From contig NZ_QBKG01000001.1 of the NCBI RefSeq assembly GCF_003054025.1, positions 578,143 to 642,142 on the forward strand: a DNA stretch of 64,000 nt, read 5' to 3'. This document shows positions 1-9,934 of this stretch, in pieces. Positions within the stretch are counted from its first letter, which is position 1; each line of letters starts with the position of its first letter. The DNA comes from Capnocytophaga leadbetteri. GTDB lineage: Bacteria; Bacteroidota; Bacteroidia; Flavobacteriales; Flavobacteriaceae. The notes beneath the pieces were generated by a model that had not been told where the DNA came from, did not search any database, and saw only the letters and a program-made list of their open reading frames with translations. Position numbers and translations under genes: made by a program.

Positions 1-3000
1 TTATAAGATAAGTATAGACGGTGGTACTCAGCAGAATGTAACGGGCAATCAACACCGTTTTACAGGAGTAACCGGAGGTAATCATACCGTTAGGATAACC
101 GATGCTCGCGAATGCTACAACGATATAACAGTAACAGTAGCAGCTCCAGCAGCACCGTTAAGAGGTTTTGCGGTAGTATCAAAGCTTATAGGTTGTGGAG
201 ATAATGATGGAGATCCTGCTCATAAGAACAAGGCTAAAGTAGCTTTTACGAATGTGACGGGTGGTTATGGAACCTCTTCAGATTATCGTTATAAATTTGA
301 TAGTAACTTTGATATATATCCAGACGGCTGGTTGCCAGCGGGTACACATACGGTTACAGTAAGAGATAAGGCAGGCTGCGAATTAGATATATCGGTAACT
401 GTACCTAAGCGTATAGACCCACCTACAGGTACGACATATACTATTACCTCTTACGATTGCGATGGTAAGGGAACGATACGCATTAGTGGTTTGCCAAGCA
501 CTTATAGTTATACCTATACTATAGGAGGTAAGATAGCTACGGGCACAACAGCTACCATTATGGGCTTAACTCCAGGTAGTTATACAATGACAATTAGTTA
601 TACACAAGGAGCTGCATCATGTCCGCAAGAGATAGTTAAGACGGTGGTAATACCAGGAGGTCAAGAATTTAAGGCTAGTGTATTGAGTCAAACGAATGTA
701 GATTGCAAGAATAATTCAACGGGTAAAGTAACCTTTAGGGTAGAGAACTTAAGGGGTGGTAGTTATAATGTATCGCTATCAAGTTCTATTCGTCATGCGC
801 CGGGCTATACCTCTTATGTACAGTCACCTACTTTTGAGGTAGATAATCTCGAGGCAGGGACTCATACTATTACGTTTAATTATAGACCAGCAGTAGCGGG
901 CGCACCTACTTGTGTGGTAAGTAGGACAATAACTATTACAGAGCCGGCAGAATTAACCTTAACAGCTACGATAGTGGAGCCAGCGATGTGTAGCAATGCT
1001 CATTTTGCAAAGGTACAAGTAACGGCTACGGGAGGAACAGGAGCTTATACATATTTTTATTTAGTAGGAGGTACTCTTAAGGCAACGAATACTACAGGAT
1101 TATTTACTGGGGTAGCAACGGGAACACCTTCGTTTGTGGTAAAAGATGCGAATGGCTGTTCTAAACAGGTAGATTTAACGAACTTTATTCCTACTCCGAA
1201 GACGGTTAGCTTTACAATACAAGCTACAGAGTGTTATGCGGGCGATAATCAAGGAGTAATAAAAGTGAAGATAGCCGATGGTAATGGAGGTTATACAGTA
1301 TCGCTTAACGGATCGGCAGCAGTATCGCCTACGACAGATAGTGTAACGCATAGCTTTACGGGCTTGCGTCAAGGTAGTTATACCGTTACGGTAAAAGACC
1401 AATACGGCTGTAGTGCTCAGAGAGCGATAGATATTTACCCATCACTAACGGTAAAGGTAAACGTTACTGATCAAGGGGCATGTACACAGGCTAAGTTAGA
1501 AGTATTGACAAGTGGAGGTGCTAATGGAAAAGAATACAGATTCTACAAAGCAGGCAGTACCCCACCACCTTACGGTACGGCTAATACATATACATTACTA
1601 TCACGTTTTAGTACTCCTTCAGAAGATTGGGTAGTACAAGTGAAGTCTGACCTTTGCGAAAAGACCTATACGGTAACACTACAGAATGTAGGGGTAGCAA
1701 CTTATACGCAGCAAGTAGTACAACCAGAATGTCAAGGTACGGCAACGGGTAAGATAATATTAGCCAACTTAAATGGAGGTAAACCGTTTAAGATAGGAGT
1801 ACAACGCCCAGGAGTGGCGGGTACCCAAACTCAGACAGGGGTATCAGGTAGTTATACGATAGCCAATGCGGTAGCAGGGGTATACACCATTACAATACAA
1901 GACGTATTTGGCTGTAGTAGTGTACGAACAATAACGATAGAGGATAAACCAGAGTTGATGGGTAATTTTGCGGTAGCATCAACGGCTACTTGTACAACGG
2001 CGTTATTCCCATTAACGTTAACGATGAGTTCGACAACGTTTAACACTTATATTAGTGGTACGCCATTGCGTGATATATACTATAGTATCAATGGCGGGGC
2101 TTACCAACAGCTAACAACACCTCAAGCAGTGATTACGCCAGGATTTGCACCAGGGACAGAGATAAGAGTTAAGTTTAAGACGGTAGCTCAGGGGGCAGGT
2201 CCTACAGGGGTAGCGATATGTAGTTCATCCGAATCGACATATAAGGTACCTCATATGCTATCGAATGTAACAGTACAAACGAATTTAGGTAACTTTGCAA
2301 ATGGCTGTAATGGTGTAAATGGTTTTACAGCTACGGTAACGATACCATCAGGAGAAGGGGAAGCGCCTTATCAGTTTAGTAAAGATGGAGGTCTTAGTTG
2401 GGTTTCAGCACTTTCGGCAACGCAAAGTAATACCGCAGTATTTACAGGCTTAGAAGTAGGTAGGACACATACCTTTATGGTGAGAGACAACAAAGGTTGT
2501 ACGGCTGCTTATACAGGCGATGTGTACTCAGGAACGACTTTAGGCTTGCAGGTAGGATTGGTAGCAACGCCTAATTGTGCAGCAGGAACAGGAGGAGGCT
2601 TACGAGTAGAGCTAAAACGCAATTCAACCGCTTCACTGGGTAGTCATTTTGATTGGGAGATAGTACCGCCAGTACCAGGAGGTTCGGCCACGAATGTACC
2701 GATGATAAGTGCGGGAACTGCAACAACATTAATAACACTTACTAAAATTGTTCCTGTAGGCACTTATTATGTAAAGGTAACAGAGAAGAATGGTAGTAGT
2801 TGTGTGTGGTATAGTCGAGATGCAAAGGTAAAACAATTAGATCCTATCACAGGCACAGTATCGGTAAGTTCGAATATAACCTGTGATGCAGCGGGAGTAG
2901 TAGAAGTGCTTAATGTACAAGGCGGGGGCGGACAGTATACGTATACCCTTGAACCGGTAGCACCTACGACTTTTGTTACCCCGATAGCGACGGCTAATAA

Positions 3001-6000
3001 TAGGGTACAAGTATTGCGTGATAATATTTCCAATCCTAATGTAAATACGTTGCGTTATCCAGCAGCACCAGTAACGATAACTGTAAAGGTAAAAGTTATT
3101 GATCAGTATGGTTGTGATATAGATTTAGGTAACCACAACCTAGTAGTACAACCTAAACCAGCGATATATACAGTAACCTATACAGGCTGTAGCAATGGTA
3201 ACTTTACGCTTGTAGTAACGCCAACGGAGCGAACTATATGGGCACCATCGACAAATATAACAGCCTACGAATATTCTAAGGACGGAGGTCTTACTTGGAC
3301 AACTACCAATGTATTTGCGAATGAATCAGCAGGTACTTATGTGATGGTAGTACGTGAGAAGAATACGGGCTGTGAGGCTACACAAACGCTAACGGTACAC
3401 GATCCATTAGAGGCGAGTGCACGGGTGAGCAAATTGATAGGCTGTGTTACTGGTACTAATGCTGAGATAACCATTAGAGTAGACAAAGGTTCGGGTAATT
3501 ATACTTATAATATAACTCCACCGAGTGGTACGACTTATACAGGTAGCACATTTTTACCAGTAACAGGCAGTACAGCCTCAGAAGCTGTACAGCCTATAGG
3601 AAATACACCGGGTACTTATACGGTAACTATAAAAGATAATGGTCAGTTGCACTGTTCACCTACGATAGTAGTAGTTTCGGTGGCTTCACCTTCTTATCCA
3701 GAGATAAAAGTAAGTACTCAGTCGGTAACTTGCTTTGGAAGTACAGACGGCTCTATGAATATAGTAGAGTTGGGTAGTGGTAATTACATCTATACCAGTA
3801 TTGCAGGGCCTTCAGGTCCGGTAACGGCACCGAGATGGAATTTGGGTACACGTTCGGCCAAGGATTTAGAGGCAGGCGTGTATACGATAACGGTTAAAAA
3901 TAACGATAGTGGCTGTAGTACTACAACGGTAGTTAGGGTAGGTACACCACCTGCTTTAACGCTAAGTGCTACGCTTATACAGGTAGACCAGTTTGCTTGT
4001 GGTAATAACGGTCAGACTAATCAGGCTAAGATAGTAGTACCACCGACTGCTATAGCAGGAGGTACGGGCACACGTACGATAGAGTTTGAAGATGCATATG
4101 GTAATAAAGTATATAGCAACACTTATACCTTAGGGATAGCAGAGGGTTCGGTAGTAACTATTACGCTACGAGATGCTTCAGGCTGTTATACGAGCGTTAC
4201 TAAGACTATAGTGCCTTATGAACGCATAGATGTGGCTAACTTACAGGTGGTAAGTGCAACTACTTGTCAGGTAGCAACTGTTACCCTAACGATGACTAAA
4301 GATGGCGTGTTGCCATTTGGAGCAGGGGTTATCTACTACTATGAGGGAGCGACAGCCCCAACGGTAGCGATAGGCACAGCGCCTTGGCAGACAGGCAATA
4401 CTTTTACGGTAACGCCTAATGCAACCCATAAGTTCTGGATAGGTAATAAGAATACGGGTTGTATAGTATCATATGATTATATATCACCTGATCCTAATAC
4501 CTTTAGGATAGTAGATGTACAGACACGGAATATAGCTTGTGGTTCAGATGGTACGGCTACCTTCACCTTAGAGGGCTTAGATAGCTTGCATACTTATCAG
4601 GTATCGGTAACTCCATCAGGAGGAACGATAAATCCGTCACCTATGTTTGCAGGTACAAATACTAAGTTTAATATCTCGGGCTTAGCAGCAGGTATTTATA
4701 CAGTAACGGTAAAAGACCAACAAACATTGTGCGAACAAGTACAAAGGTTTAGTATAGAGAGTCCGACACAAACTCTTACCGCTACGACGAGCGTACGATC
4801 AATTACCTGCGTATCGGGTAATAATGATGGAGAGATACGCATAGAGAATGTAAGTGGCGGCTGGGGAGGCTATCAATACCATATTGGTACGACTATAACA
4901 CCACCAACAGCCTCAGGAGCGTGGACGACGACCACCTATAAGAGCGGCTTGGTATCAGACACATACTATGTATGGGTACGAGATAATTTGAGGAAAGACT
5001 GTCCGCTATTAGTAGCGAGCATCACGATGAATAATCCAACACCTATTAGCGGTACGCTAACGGTTACTCAAGAGAACTGCGTGGCAGGTACTGGAGAGAT
5101 AAGCGTAGCGACTATAACAGGAGGTGATGGAGTGAATTATACTTACCAACTGATAAAAGACGGAGTGAAGGAAGGTATACCACAGAGTACACGAACCTTT
5201 ACCGGTCTGGGAGCTGGTAACTACGAGGTAGTGGTAAGCGATAGTTGGGGTTGTCCGGCAACGCTAACATTAGCGACAGGAAAACTTCACGAGCCGATCA
5301 GCAATGTACAAGTACAGATAGTCAAAGAGGTAACTTGTGCGAGTCCTACGGGAGCTACCTTGAGTGTGACCCACCAAGGAGGTAGTAATAGTATCACCTA
5401 TACGCTTACCCCATCGGGTGGTGGTACTACAACAGTAAGCACTATACCAGTATTTATAGGAGTGCCAGCAGGTAGTTATATAGTAGGAGTGAAAGACAAC
5501 AAGACAGCTTGTGCTATAGTAACCACTACAATAGAGGTAACGCCAGCTGTACCGGTAGCCTTTACTTACACCCAAACTAATGTAGGCTGTCACGGAGGTA
5601 ATAATGGTAGGATAGACGTAACCATACCAGGTACACAAACACAGACAGATTATGTGATACAGATAGAAGGAGCTGGAGGCTTTATAACAAGAACCGAAAC
5701 GGTAAATACAACGCCTAAGGACTTCTCTATATTGGGACTAAAAGCAGGGGTATATACGGTAACTGTATATTCATCAAGAGCTTGTCAATCGTCACAAACT
5801 ATTACTATTACAGAGCCTGCACAGTTGGTAGTGAGCAGTACAACGGTAACAACCCACTTTAGCTGCGATACGAATAATCAGGCACGTCAGGCAATCGTAC
5901 AAGCGATAGCTGCGGGTGGAGTTACAGGTACTTACACTTATAATTTTGAAGTGTTTGACGGACAAAGCACCAGCACTACAGGCTATACAAATAGCAGTGT

Positions 6001-9000
6001 AGTAAGTATCAGCAGCAACGGTAGCTACACTCAAACGGTAGTAGTATATGTAAGAGATGCTAATGGCTGTACTGCTAATAGTGTAAACAGTCCAACGGTA
6101 ATACCACCGCTAAAACGGATTACAGCTATTAAAGCACAACAGACCCGTCCGATAGATTGTCAAGGGCTAGAAGCGGTAGACTTTACTATAGAAGGCGGTT
6201 CTAATCAGGGCTATATAGTGAGAGTGACAGGAGGTACAACTACGCCAAGTATCTATACAGTAACCTCAGGGGTGAGTGTAGTATCAGTAACCTTTACTGC
6301 GCCAGGTTATTACGAAGTAACCGTAACAGACAGTGCTACGGGTTGCTATGATAGTGTAAACTACGGAATAGCTAATTACGATAATATATCGATAAGTGCG
6401 GCACAAACCAAACCGGTAACTTGTGCAGCGGGCAATGATGGTGAGTTGACATTATCGATGAGAGGTTATGCGGGCAACTATACCTTTAGAGTAGTAAATG
6501 AATACGGAGTAGAGGTAGTAAGTTCTACAGCAGGTAGAAATGATACAAGTGACCCGAGAACCCAACCTATAGGAGGTTTAAGTGCAGGTAAGTACTATGT
6601 AGAGGTAACAGAAACACAGTACCCATATTGTACAAAAACCGCTACCTTAGCTACTTTATCAGGTCCATCATCAGCATTAACGGCAAGTACAACGATAACG
6701 AACCAGATAAAATGTGGTAGCGGACAAACAGGTAGCTTTATGGTAACAGCCGCCGGTGGCTGGGGCAATTATGAGTATCGCTTAACAGTAGGTACGCCAA
6801 CGCCAGCAGCACATAGTGTATATGGTAATTATAGCAGCACTTCAGTGTTTGAAGGCTTGGTATCAGAAACCTATACTGTATGGGTGAAAGACCAAAATGG
6901 CTGTGAGACTAGTGTAACTCAAGTTATGAGTCCACCAGCTCCTATAGCAGCAACAGTAACTAAGACTGATGTGAAGTGCTTCAGTGAAAGAGGTGGTAGC
7001 ATTACGGTAAGTGGTACTACAGGCGGTAGTGGTAACTACACGTACGAACTGTGGGAAGTAGGAGGAGCGCAAATTTACGGAGCGCAAACCAGTACGACCT
7101 TTACAGGGCTTGATGCACGAGAGTATAAGGTGAAGATAGTGGACGGTTGGAACTGCGACTTGACCATACCGGTAACTATAGATGAGCCACAGGAAATAAA
7201 AGTGACGGCTTCGATAGTAAGTCCAACGACCTGCTTACAAACACAGGCTACGATACAAGTAACGGCTACGGGCGGTAGTGGTAGCTACCAATACCGACAA
7301 GGTACAAGCGGCACATTTACTACTAATAACTTGTTTACATTGCCACCGGGTACTTATGAGTTCTATGTACAAGATGCTAATGGTTGTCCATCAGCAGCAT
7401 CTAACAAAGTAGAGGTAGTAGCAGTACAACCTGTAAGCTTAACGGTAAATACCGCTGATGCGTTTGTGAAATGTAATGGAGAAGCTACAGCACGTATAAC
7501 CTTCTCGGCTACGGGTGGTGTAGGGGGCTATCAATATAGCTTGCACCACGGCAATCCAATAGCTCCAGCAATGACTATCTCGGCTACACAAATCAATGCG
7601 ACCGACTGGGCGTTTAGTGGCTTGGCTACAGGTACTTACTTTGTGAAAGTGAAGAGTGGTGTAGACTGCGAGGATAATAGCTCTCAGATAGATATAAGAG
7701 AAGCAGACGCTATATCAGTAACCAGTACGGTGAGCAACGTTACTTGTAAAGGTGAGAAAGATGGTAAGATAATTGTAACGGCTGAGGGCGGTACTGGTAC
7801 GATAGTGTACGCTATTAGCCCACGTTTTGATAGGGTAGTAGAGAGCGGTGTGTTTGAGAAATTAGCACCAGGAGAATATGTAGTGAGGATACAAGATGCT
7901 AATGGCTGCCATAGAGATGAGATATTCAAAATTACAGAGCCAGACTTGATCAGAGTACGAATAGATAGACAGACTGATGAGGTTTGCTATGGTGCTAATG
8001 ACGGAACTATATCAGTAACTATTACTGGAGGCACCCAATCCTACAGTACCTCTATAGATGGTGGAGTTAATTGGTATCTAGGTAAGACCTTGTATACAGG
8101 CTTAGCATCGGGTACTTATATAATAAAAGTAAAAGATGCTATGAGTTGTACCACTGAAAGTGATCCGATAACCATAAAAGGTGGAGTAGACCTACAAGCA
8201 ACAGCTACAGTAGAATACAGCTGTCCATCGAATAGTGTGAACAATGCTATTAGAGTGAGAGTAAATACAGATGTAGCAGCGCAAACTACCTTTGCTTTAG
8301 ACGGGGTAGCACAAGCAAGCAATTACTTTACCTCAGTAACAGCCGGAGTACATACTATTACGGTAAGACACCAAGGAGGCTGTGTACAAACACTGACTGT
8401 AAATGTAGAGAACTACGCACCGCTTAGTAAGACGGTAAGTGTGACCCATATCACTTGTTATGGAGAGATAGATGGTAAGGTACAGATAAACGTGACAGGA
8501 GGAACGGGTAGCTATACTTATAGTATTACGCCACAGGCAGGTACATTTAGTGGTACTAATATGTTTGTGAACTTACCTAAAGGACAGTATACTATCCAAG
8601 TGAAAGATGCTGTAATAGGTTGTGAAGTTAGTGAGCGTATCACTATAGAAGAGCCAGATGTATTGAAATTAGGTGTAGTGAAGACAGTGACAGAAACTTG
8701 CTATCAGCAATCAGATGGACAACTTGAGTTTATGATACAAGGAGGACGCGCTCCTTATAGCTATGAGCTAAAAGACTCACAAGGTAATGTGATAGACACC
8801 AGAATGGGTATAGCAACAGGCACGACGGTATCGCGTACTAATATGGCGCCAGGGGCTTATAGCTTAGTCTTTAGAGATGGCAACTGTCCGCAAACCCAAA
8901 ATATAACGATAGCAGCAGCACCTAGTCTGCAAGCAACAGCTACTGTAGGTTTTGAATGTTCGACAGTATCTACAACAAGCTCAAATCCATATATACAGAT

Positions 9001-9807
9001 AACGCTTGCTAGAGATAACAGCGATGGGCTGATATCATCACAGACACTTTCTTACTCTATAAACGGAGAGCCTATTAAACCGTTTGTGGGTTATGTAGAC
9101 GGTAATCTACAAGTGTTGAGGACAAGAAATATAGAGAACAATGGGATATATACGATAACGATATTCTATCGACCATTAGGAATGACCTCTCTATGTTCAA
9201 GTACCTTGGCAGGAACGGTAAGTGTAACGCGTTATCCGGGCTTAGAGATATTAGATAAGACAGATCCACGCGAAATCAACAAGGTTAGAGTGAAAGTAGT
9301 AGGAGGTAATCCACGAGAGGGAGATACACCTTATTCTATAACATTCAATGGCAGTTATGAGAATGGAGAGAGCGAATATATGCTTAAGCCAACAGACCCA
9401 ACGAGTCGAGTGGTGAATGGACGTATCTTTAAGTTGGTAGTAGTGGAGGCTATAGATGCTAATAATTGTAGTTCTACACTTACGATAGAGAAGGAGTATA
9501 TGAAGTCGGTACCGCCGGATTTCTTTACCCCTAATGGTGACGGACAGAATGACGGTTGGGATCCTGATATATACCGCAGTTATCCTAACTTAACGGTAGA
9601 TATTTACGATCGTTATGGACGTTATATAAAGACACTTCGTTCGGGTCAGGTATGGGATGGTCGTTATGAAGGCAAAGAGATGCCATCAGGAGACTATTGG
9701 TATATACTGCGCACACACGAAGATGATGACCGACAAGAGTATATGGGACACTTTACCCTATACAGATAACAATAAAAGCAAGCACTACGAAAATAGTGCT
9801 TGCTTTT
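1..9807 (+). repeat. Direct repeat, copy A (at least 9.8 kb, identical to 20242-30048)
   Basis: Position 1 corresponds to 20242, with a constant offset of 20,241. Direct line comparison shows no difference through the stop codon and into the terminator. The two copies first differ at 9808 (a fifth T of the terminator run) against 30049 (A). Antisense reading frames inside the two copies also translate identically, so silent positions are conserved too. The left boundary is outside the window, so the true length is unknown. Confidence 0.95.
2..9769 (+). CDS. Giant SprB-repeat adhesin, T9SS type B sorted (5' end outside window)
   Basis: This is the 3' part of a very large surface protein. The frame is open from the first complete codon at position 2, so the gene starts left of the window; the GTG at 254 is only an internal codon. 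The visible 3255 residues are a long chain of SprB-type repeats, each a beta-rich module with a conserved Cys and endings such as GTYTVTVKDxxGC. The last ~85 residues form a gliding-motility-associated C-terminal domain (FFTPNGDGQND, then IYDRYGR, WDGRYEGKEMPSGDYWY, and a final FTLYR), the type B signal for export by the type IX secretion system. Every visible codon matches residues 1837-5091 of the giant gene at 14735-30010. By family knowledge such proteins act in gliding or adhesion outside the cell. Its N-terminal head is unknown. A strong terminator follows; no sprF-like gene follows. Confidence 0.93.
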   Translation, partial: YKISIDGGTQQNVTGNQHRFTGVTGGNHTVRITDARECYNDITVTVAAPAAPLRGFAVVSKLIGCGDNDGDPAHKNKAKVAFTNVTGGYGTSSDYRYKFDSNFDIYPDGWLPAGTHTVTVRDKAGCELDISVTVPKRIDPPTGTTYTITSYDCDGKGTIRISGLPSTYSYTYTIGGKIATGTTATIMGLTPGSYTMTISYTQGAASCPQEIVKTVVIPGGQEFKASVLSQTNVDCKNNSTGKVTFRVENLRGGSYNVSLSSSIRHAPGYTSYVQSPTFEVDNLEAGTHTITFNYRPAVAGAPTCVVSRTITITEPAELTLTATIVEPAMCSNAHFAKVQVTATGGTGAYTYFYLVGGTLKATNTTGLFTGVATGTPSFVVKDANGCSKQVDLTNFIPTPKTVSFTIQATECYAGDNQGVIKVKIADGNGGYTVSLNGSAAVSPTTDSVTHSFTGLRQGSYTVTVKDQYGCSAQRAIDIYPSLTVKVNVTDQGACTQAKLEVLTSGGANGKEYRFYKAGSTPPPYGTANTYTLLSRFSTPSEDWVVQVKSDLCEKTYTVTLQNVGVATYTQQVVQPECQGTATGKIILANLNGGKPFKIGVQRPGVAGTQTQTGVSGSYTIANAVAGVYTITIQDVFGCSSVRTITIEDKPELMGNFAVASTATCTTALFPLTLTMSSTTFNTYISGTPLRDIYYSINGGAYQQLTTPQAVITPGFAPGTEIRVKFKTVAQGAGPTGVAICSSSESTYKVPHMLSNVTVQTNLGNFANGCNGVNGFTATVTIPSGEGEAPYQFSKDGGLSWVSALSATQSNTAVFTGLEVGRTHTFMVRDNKGCTAAYTGDVYSGTTLGLQVGLVATPNCAAGTGGGLRVELKRNSTASLGSHFDWEIVPPVPGGSATNVPMISAGTATTLITLTKIVPVGTYYVKVTEKNGSSCVWYSRDAKVKQLDPITGTVSVSSNITCDAAGVVEVLNVQGGGGQYTYTLEPVAPTTFVTPIATANNRVQVLRDNISNPNVNTLRYPAAPVTITVKVKVIDQYGCDIDLGNHNLVVQPKPAIYTVTYTGCSNGNFTLVVTPTERTIWAPSTNITAYEYSKDGGLTWTTTNVFANESAGTYVMVVREKNTGCEATQTLTVHDPLEASARVSKLIGCVTGTNAEITIRVDKGSGNYTYNITPPSGTTYTGSTFLPVTGSTASEAVQPIGNTPGTYTVTIKDNGQLHCSPTIVVVSVASPSYPEIKVSTQSVTCFGSTDGSMNIVELGSGNYIYTSIAGPSGPVTAPRWNLGTRSAKDLEAGVYTITVKNNDSGCSTTTVVRVGTPPALTLSATLIQVDQFACGNNGQTNQAKIVVPPTAIAGGTGTRTIEFEDAYGNKVYSNTYTLGIAEGSVVTITLRDASGCYTSVTKTIVPYERIDVANLQVVSATTCQVATVTLTMTKDGVLPFGAGVIYYYEGATAPTVAIGTAPWQTGNTFTVTPNATHKFWIGNKNTGCIVSYDYISPDPNTFRIVDVQTRNIACGSDGTATFTLEGLDSLHTYQVSVTPSGGTINPSPMFAGTNTKFNISGLAAGIYTVTVKDQQTLCEQVQRFSIESPTQTLTATTSVRSITCVSGNNDGEIRIENVSGGWGGYQYHIGTTITPPTASGAWTTTTYKSGLVSDTYYVWVRDNLRKDCPLLVASITMNNPTPISGTLTVTQENCVAGTGEISVATITGGDGVNYTYQLIKDGVKEGIPQSTRTFTGLGAGNYEVVVSDSWGCPATLTLATGKLHEPISNVQVQIVKEVTCASPTGATLSVTHQGGSNSITYTLTPSGGGTTTVSTIPVFIGVPAGSYIVGVKDNKTACAIVTTTIEVTPAVPVAFTYTQTNVGCHGGNNGRIDVTIPGTQTQTDYVIQIEGAGGFITRTETVNTTPKDFSILGLKAGVYTVTVYSSRACQSSQTITITEPAQLVVSSTTVTTHFSCDTNNQARQAIVQAIAAGGVTGTYTYNFEVFDGQSTSTTGYTNSSVVSISSNGSYTQTVVVYVRDANGCTANSVNSPTVIPPLKRITAIKAQQTRPIDCQGLEAVDFTIEGGSNQGYIVRVTGGTTTPSIYTVTSGVSVVSVTFTAPGYYEVTVTDSATGCYDSVNYGIANYDNISISAAQTKPVTCAAGNDGELTLSMRGYAGNYTFRVVNEYGVEVVSSTAGRNDTSDPRTQPIGGLSAGKYYVEVTETQYPYCTKTATLATLSGPSSALTASTTITNQIKCGSGQTGSFMVTAAGGWGNYEYRLTVGTPTPAAHSVYGNYSSTSVFEGLVSETYTVWVKDQNGCETSVTQVMSPPAPIAATVTKTDVKCFSERGGSITVSGTTGGSGNYTYELWEVGGAQIYGAQTSTTFTGLDAREYKVKIVDGWNCDLTIPVTIDEPQEIKVTASIVSPTTCLQTQATIQVTATGGSGSYQYRQGTSGTFTTNNLFTLPPGTYEFYVQDANGCPSAASNKVEVVAVQPVSLTVNTADAFVKCNGEATARITFSATGGVGGYQYSLHHGNPIAPAMTISATQINATDWAFSGLATGTYFVKVKSGVDCEDNSSQIDIREADAISVTSTVSNVTCKGEKDGKIIVTAEGGTGTIVYAISPRFDRVVESGVFEKLAPGEYVVRIQDANGCHRDEIFKITEPDLIRVRIDRQTDEVCYGANDGTISVTITGGTQSYSTSIDGGVNWYLGKTLYTGLASGTYIIKVKDAMSCTTESDPITIKGGVDLQATATVEYSCPSNSVNNAIRVRVNTDVAAQTTFALDGVAQASNYFTSVTAGVHTITVRHQGGCVQTLTVNVENYAPLSKTVSVTHITCYGEIDGKVQINVTGGTGSYTYSITPQAGTFSGTNMFVNLPKGQYTIQVKDAVIGCEVSERITIEEPDVLKLGVVKTVTETCYQQSDGQLEFMIQGGRAPYSYELKDSQGNVIDTRMGIATGTTVSRTNMAPGAYSLVFRDGNCPQTQNITIAAAPSLQATATVGFECSTVSTTSSNPYIQITLARDNSDGLISSQTLSYSINGEPIKPFVGYVDGNLQVLRTRNIENNGIYTITIFYRPLGMTSLCSSTLAGTVSVTRYPGLEILDKTDPREINKVRVKVVGGNPREGDTPYSITFNGSYENGESEYMLKPTDPTSRVVNGRIFKLVVVEAIDANNCSSTLTIEKEYMKSVPPDFFTPNGDGQNDGWDPDIYRSYPNLTVDIYDRYGRYIKTLRSGQVWDGRYEGKEMPSGDYWYILRTHEDDDRQEYMGHFTLYR

Positions 9808-9808
9808 T
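9774..9808 (+). terminator. Rho-independent terminator after giant gene 1
   Basis: A perfect 14-bp stem (AAAAGCAAGCACTA at 9774-9787 with its complement at 9794-9807) closes a 6-nt loop CGAAAA and ends in a T run. It starts 5 bases after the TAA stop. The same hairpin, with one T fewer, follows the second giant gene. Confidence 0.93.
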
Positions 9809-9864
9809 ATTTTGTTGTATATTAAGTAGTTAGTAACTTACTTAGTTTTTTTTAACACGATTTA

Positions 9865-9895
9865 TTGCTTAATTCAAAACTAAATACTATCTTTG
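9865..9895 (+). promoter_or_regulatory. Bacteroidetes-type promoter of sucA
   Basis: TTG at 9865-9867, a 20-nt spacer and TATCTTTG at 9888-9895 match the Bacteroidetes sigma-A pattern (TTTG, about 19 nt, TAnnTTTG). It lies ~40 nt upstream of the sucA start codon and just after the preceding terminator, so sucA begins its own transcript. Confidence 0.8.
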
Positions 9896-9934
9896 CATAC
9901 CTTTAACGAAATATAAACGAAAAAATAACTATTT

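Noticed and set aside
5270..5638. Antisense open frame of 122 codons, repeated at 25511-25879
   Set aside because: It lies opposite a repeat-rich coding region, is rich in Tyr, Ser and Cys from reverse reading of Thr/Val codons, and has no promoter or known domain. The other antisense frames in the giant genes were rejected for the same reason.
254..9769. A separate 3171-residue gene starting at GTG 254
   Set aside because: The frame is open upstream to position 2 and matches the interior of the larger gene at 14735-30010. The GTG is an internal Val codon.
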